In this document: positions 35,377 to 37,241 of the stretch, one piece after another
Numbering within the stretch: position 1 is the stretch's first letter
Layout: the number at the start of each line of letters is the position of its first letter
Assembly: GCA_028577615.1 (NCBI GenBank)
Contig: JAJSDU010000029.1
Coordinates: 1-37,241 of the forward strand
DNA: 37,241 bases
Reading direction: 5' to 3'
From: Nitrosomonas sp.
GTDB lineage: Bacteria; Pseudomonadota; Gammaproteobacteria; Burkholderiales; Nitrosomonadaceae
Program-made: the position numbers and the translations under genes
Notes under the pieces: model-generated
The model's database searches: none
Told to the model about the DNA's origin: nothing
Seen by the model: only the letters and a program-made list of their open reading frames with translations

Positions 35377-36918
35377 ATGGCTGGCATAGAACCATATAAA
35401 GTAATTGACATTTTCGCGGGACCGGGAGGGCTTGGAGAGGGTTTTTCTGCCTTGCGCCATGATGCCGAAAAGACATCATTCAGACTTGCTCTTTCGATTG
35501 AAAAAGACCCAATCGCGCACAGTACATTGATGCTGCGAAGCTTTTATCGTCAGTTCGATCCCGGTAAAATTCCGCAGAAATACTGGTCTTATGCCAAGGG
35601 AGAGATCAACAGGACGGAGTTATTCAGTTCTTATCCTCTGCAAGCCAAGGCAGCTGCTGCAGAGGCGCAATGCATTGAACTTGGCAATGCTCCCCAGCAT
35701 GAGGTAAATAACCTTATCAGTCAAAGATTGAATGGCAGTAAAAAATGGGTGCTGGTCGGCGGGCCACCTTGTCAGGCATATTCACTTGTCGGTCGCGCGC
35801 GCATGCGGAGCACTCATCCTGATTTTGAGAATGACGAACGCCATTTCCTTTACCGGGAATATCTGCGCATCATCGCGGATCACCGTCCGCCGGTGTTCGT
35901 AATGGAAAATGTGAAGGGAATGCTATCCGCACAGCACTCCGGTCAAAAAATCATCGAGCGTATATTGAACGATCTGCGGAAACCGGATATGGCAGTCAAT
36001 GGCCGAAACACTGGTCTCGGCTACAGGCTGTTTTCTCTGGCAGATGCCAAGTCTCCCGAGAAGTGTGAACCGGAAGATTTTCTGGTGAAAGCAGAAAAAT
36101 ATGGCATTCCGCAGGCGCGGCACCGCGTGCTTATTTTAGGAATTCGAGCGGATTTTCATATCACACCTGAAACGCTTCAGGAAACGGAAGCGATCTCGGT
36201 TGCACAGGCAATTGCTGATCTTCCAAGGATACGCAGCACCCTGTCCAAAGAATCTGACACACTTGAACACTGGCGTGAAATTCTTGGCTCGATAACCTCA
36301 GCGGCCTGGTATCACAAGGGGCGAAGCAATGGTCTATTGCAAACAGTCGAAAAAATTGATGAAGCTCTGGTGGATATATATCAACGCGAGTTGACGACAG
36401 GGGCGGAATCCATGATCTATACCGGTCGCCCCAGAATATTTCCGGACTGGTATCGGCATGGTTGTGACGGAATAGTAACCAGCCATGCGGGCCGAGGTCA
36501 TATGAGGAGCGATCTGCATCGTTACCTTTTTGTGTCAGCCTACGCGGCAGCCAATAGAAAATCCGTTCATCTGAGTGATTTTCCGGATGCGCTTCTTCCT
36601 GCCCATCAGAATGTGCAGAAGGGTGTGCAGACCAGTCATTTTTCGGATCGTTTCAGGGTGCAGATCGGAGGACGACCTTCCACTACAATCACTTCCCATA
36701 TCTCCAAAGATGGACACTATTTTATTCATTATGACCCTTCCCAGTGTCGCAGCCTGACTGTCAGGGAGGCAGCCAGGCTGCAAACATTCCCGGATAGCTA
36801 CAAATTCGAAGGTGGCAGGACAGCGCAGTATCATCAGGTTGGTAATGCTGTGCCGCCACTGCTGTCCAAGCAGGTTGCTACAATAGTCTATGACATTCTA
36901 AAACGATTGAAGATTTAG
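35377..36918 (+). CDS. DNA (cytosine-5) methyltransferase
   Basis: A 513-aa enzyme that moves a methyl group from SAM to C5 of cytosine in a specific DNA site. Motif I is VIDIFAGPGGLGEGF (residues 9-23). Motif IV is GGPPCQAYSL with catalytic C132. Motif VI is FVMENVKGM, motif VIII QARHRVLILG, and motifs IX-X are TVREAARLQTFPDSY and QVGNAVPPLL. The target-recognition region lies between VIII and IX (about residues 260-440); the recognised site cannot be read. Extra length relative to small Dcm-type enzymes lies between motifs I and IV. No clear ribosome site precedes the ATG. A vsr gene follows after one base, so this is probably the modification part of a restriction-modification locus whose nuclease is beyond the window. 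Confidence 0.95.
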   Translation: MAGIEPYKVIDIFAGPGGLGEGFSALRHDAEKTSFRLALSIEKDPIAHSTLMLRSFYRQFDPGKIPQKYWSYAKGEINRTELFSSYPLQAKAAAAEAQCIELGNAPQHEVNNLISQRLNGSKKWVLVGGPPCQAYSLVGRARMRSTHPDFENDERHFLYREYLRIIADHRPPVFVMENVKGMLSAQHSGQKIIERILNDLRKPDMAVNGRNTGLGYRLFSLADAKSPEKCEPEDFLVKAEKYGIPQARHRVLILGIRADFHITPETLQETEAISVAQAIADLPRIRSTLSKESDTLEHWREILGSITSAAWYHKGRSNGLLQTVEKIDEALVDIYQRELTTGAESMIYTGRPRIFPDWYRHGCDGIVTSHAGRGHMRSDLHRYLFVSAYAAANRKSVHLSDFPDALLPAHQNVQKGVQTSHFSDRFRVQIGGRPSTTITSHISKDGHYFIHYDPSQCRSLTVREAARLQTFPDSYKFEGGRTAQYHQVGNAVPPLLSKQVATIVYDILKRLKI

Positions 36919-36919
36919 C

Positions 36920-37241
36920 ATGGATACACTGGCCCCGGAAAAACGCAGCTGGAATATGTCCCGTATTCGAGGAGCAAATACAAAACCCGAGCTGGCTGTC
37001 CGTTCGATGCTGCATCGCATGGGATACCGATTCAGAATTGCGAATAAGACTCTGCCGGGAAGACCAGACATTGTTCTCCCCAAATACAGGGCAGTAATCT
37101 TTGTCCATGGCTGCTTCTGGCATCGGCATCCAGGATGCTCGAAGGCGACCACCCCTAAGACGCGAGCCGATTTTTGGTCGGCGAAGTTCGACAGGAACAT
37201 TGAAAGAGACGCGGAAGTCGAACGTCGCCTCGCGGAGCTGG
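36920..37241 (+). CDS. vsr: Very short patch repair (Vsr) mismatch endonuclease, N-terminal 107 residues
   Basis: Starts one base after the methyltransferase stop and is open to the window edge. MSRIRGANTKPELAVRSMLH, YRFRIANKTLPGRPDIVLPK and VIFVHGCFWHRHPGC are the family core: the GRPDIVLP aspartate and the FWHRHPGC histidine/cysteine cluster form the metal and zinc sites. KATTPKTRADFWSAKFDRN follows as usual. Vsr nicks beside T in T:G mismatches made when 5-methylcytosine deaminates, so it limits mutation caused by the neighbouring methyltransferase. About 30-40 C-terminal residues are missing from the window. Confidence 0.95.
   Translation, partial: MDTLAPEKRSWNMSRIRGANTKPELAVRSMLHRMGYRFRIANKTLPGRPDIVLPKYRAVIFVHGCFWHRHPGCSKATTPKTRADFWSAKFDRNIERDAEVERRLAEL

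Noticed and set aside
1-37241. CRISPR array
   Set aside because: No series of regularly spaced direct repeats was seen; the only tandem repeats are 9 and 11 bp with no spacers.

Overview
The window looks like a chromosomal segment of an ammonia-oxidising betaproteobacterium, most likely Nitrosomonas or a close relative. The best single indicator is a cytochrome P460 gene (14604-15173) very close to the Nitrosomonas type. The PTS phosphorelay genes without a sugar permease, the metX-metW pair and the gloB / methyltransferase / rnhA / dnaQ order also fit Betaproteobacteria. The assignment is inference from gene content; no rRNA is present.

Region 1 (1-11.7 kb) is accessory and partly decayed. 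It opens with the 5' part of an Mrr-like restriction gene on the minus strand, preceded by a frame-broken coding remnant. A copper module follows: copA, copZ, and a convergent trxC-type thioredoxin. Then comes a wrecked defence-type cassette on the minus strand: an SNF2/RapA-like helicase broken by two frameshifts, an apparently intact Fic AMP-transferase with a palindromic operator in its promoter, and the first 39 codons of a DNA adenine methyltransferase cut off by the end of a degenerate IS5-family element. The terminal repeat of that IS recurs at a 141-bp MITE with target duplication and at a half-MITE. Between and beside these lie a putative molybdenum-carrier gene with no standard start codon, a small secreted protein and a frameshifted phage-type polyvalent-protein fragment with an HExxH motif.

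Region 2 (11.8-32.2 kb) is a conserved housekeeping block: tRNA-Lys(UUU), mtgA, mgtE, the cytochrome P460 gene, gloB, a SAM methyltransferase, rnhA, dnaQ, a TPR protein, msrB-nhaC (overlapping), metX-metW, then a long minus-strand series htrA, MFS transporter, lnt, EIIA-Man, ptsH, ptsI ending in a terminator. Divergent from htrA are a NIF3-family gene and mltA, with a 49-aa membrane protein on the minus strand between them.

Region 3 (32.2-37.2 kb) is accessory again: an unrecognised acidic 451-aa protein, a quinone reductase-like flavodoxin-fold gene, about 0.5 kb without a gene, a 21-codon lysine-rich ORF with a strong ribosome site, and a cytosine-5 DNA methyltransferase followed after one base by a vsr mismatch endonuclease that runs off the window.

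The two points that most deserve attention are the cytochrome P460, which keeps the heme-crosslinking lysine but appears to have lost the distal glutamate and arginine of the N. europaea enzyme, and the decaying helicase-Fic-methyltransferase cassette, in which only the Fic gene and its operator-bearing promoter remain intact.
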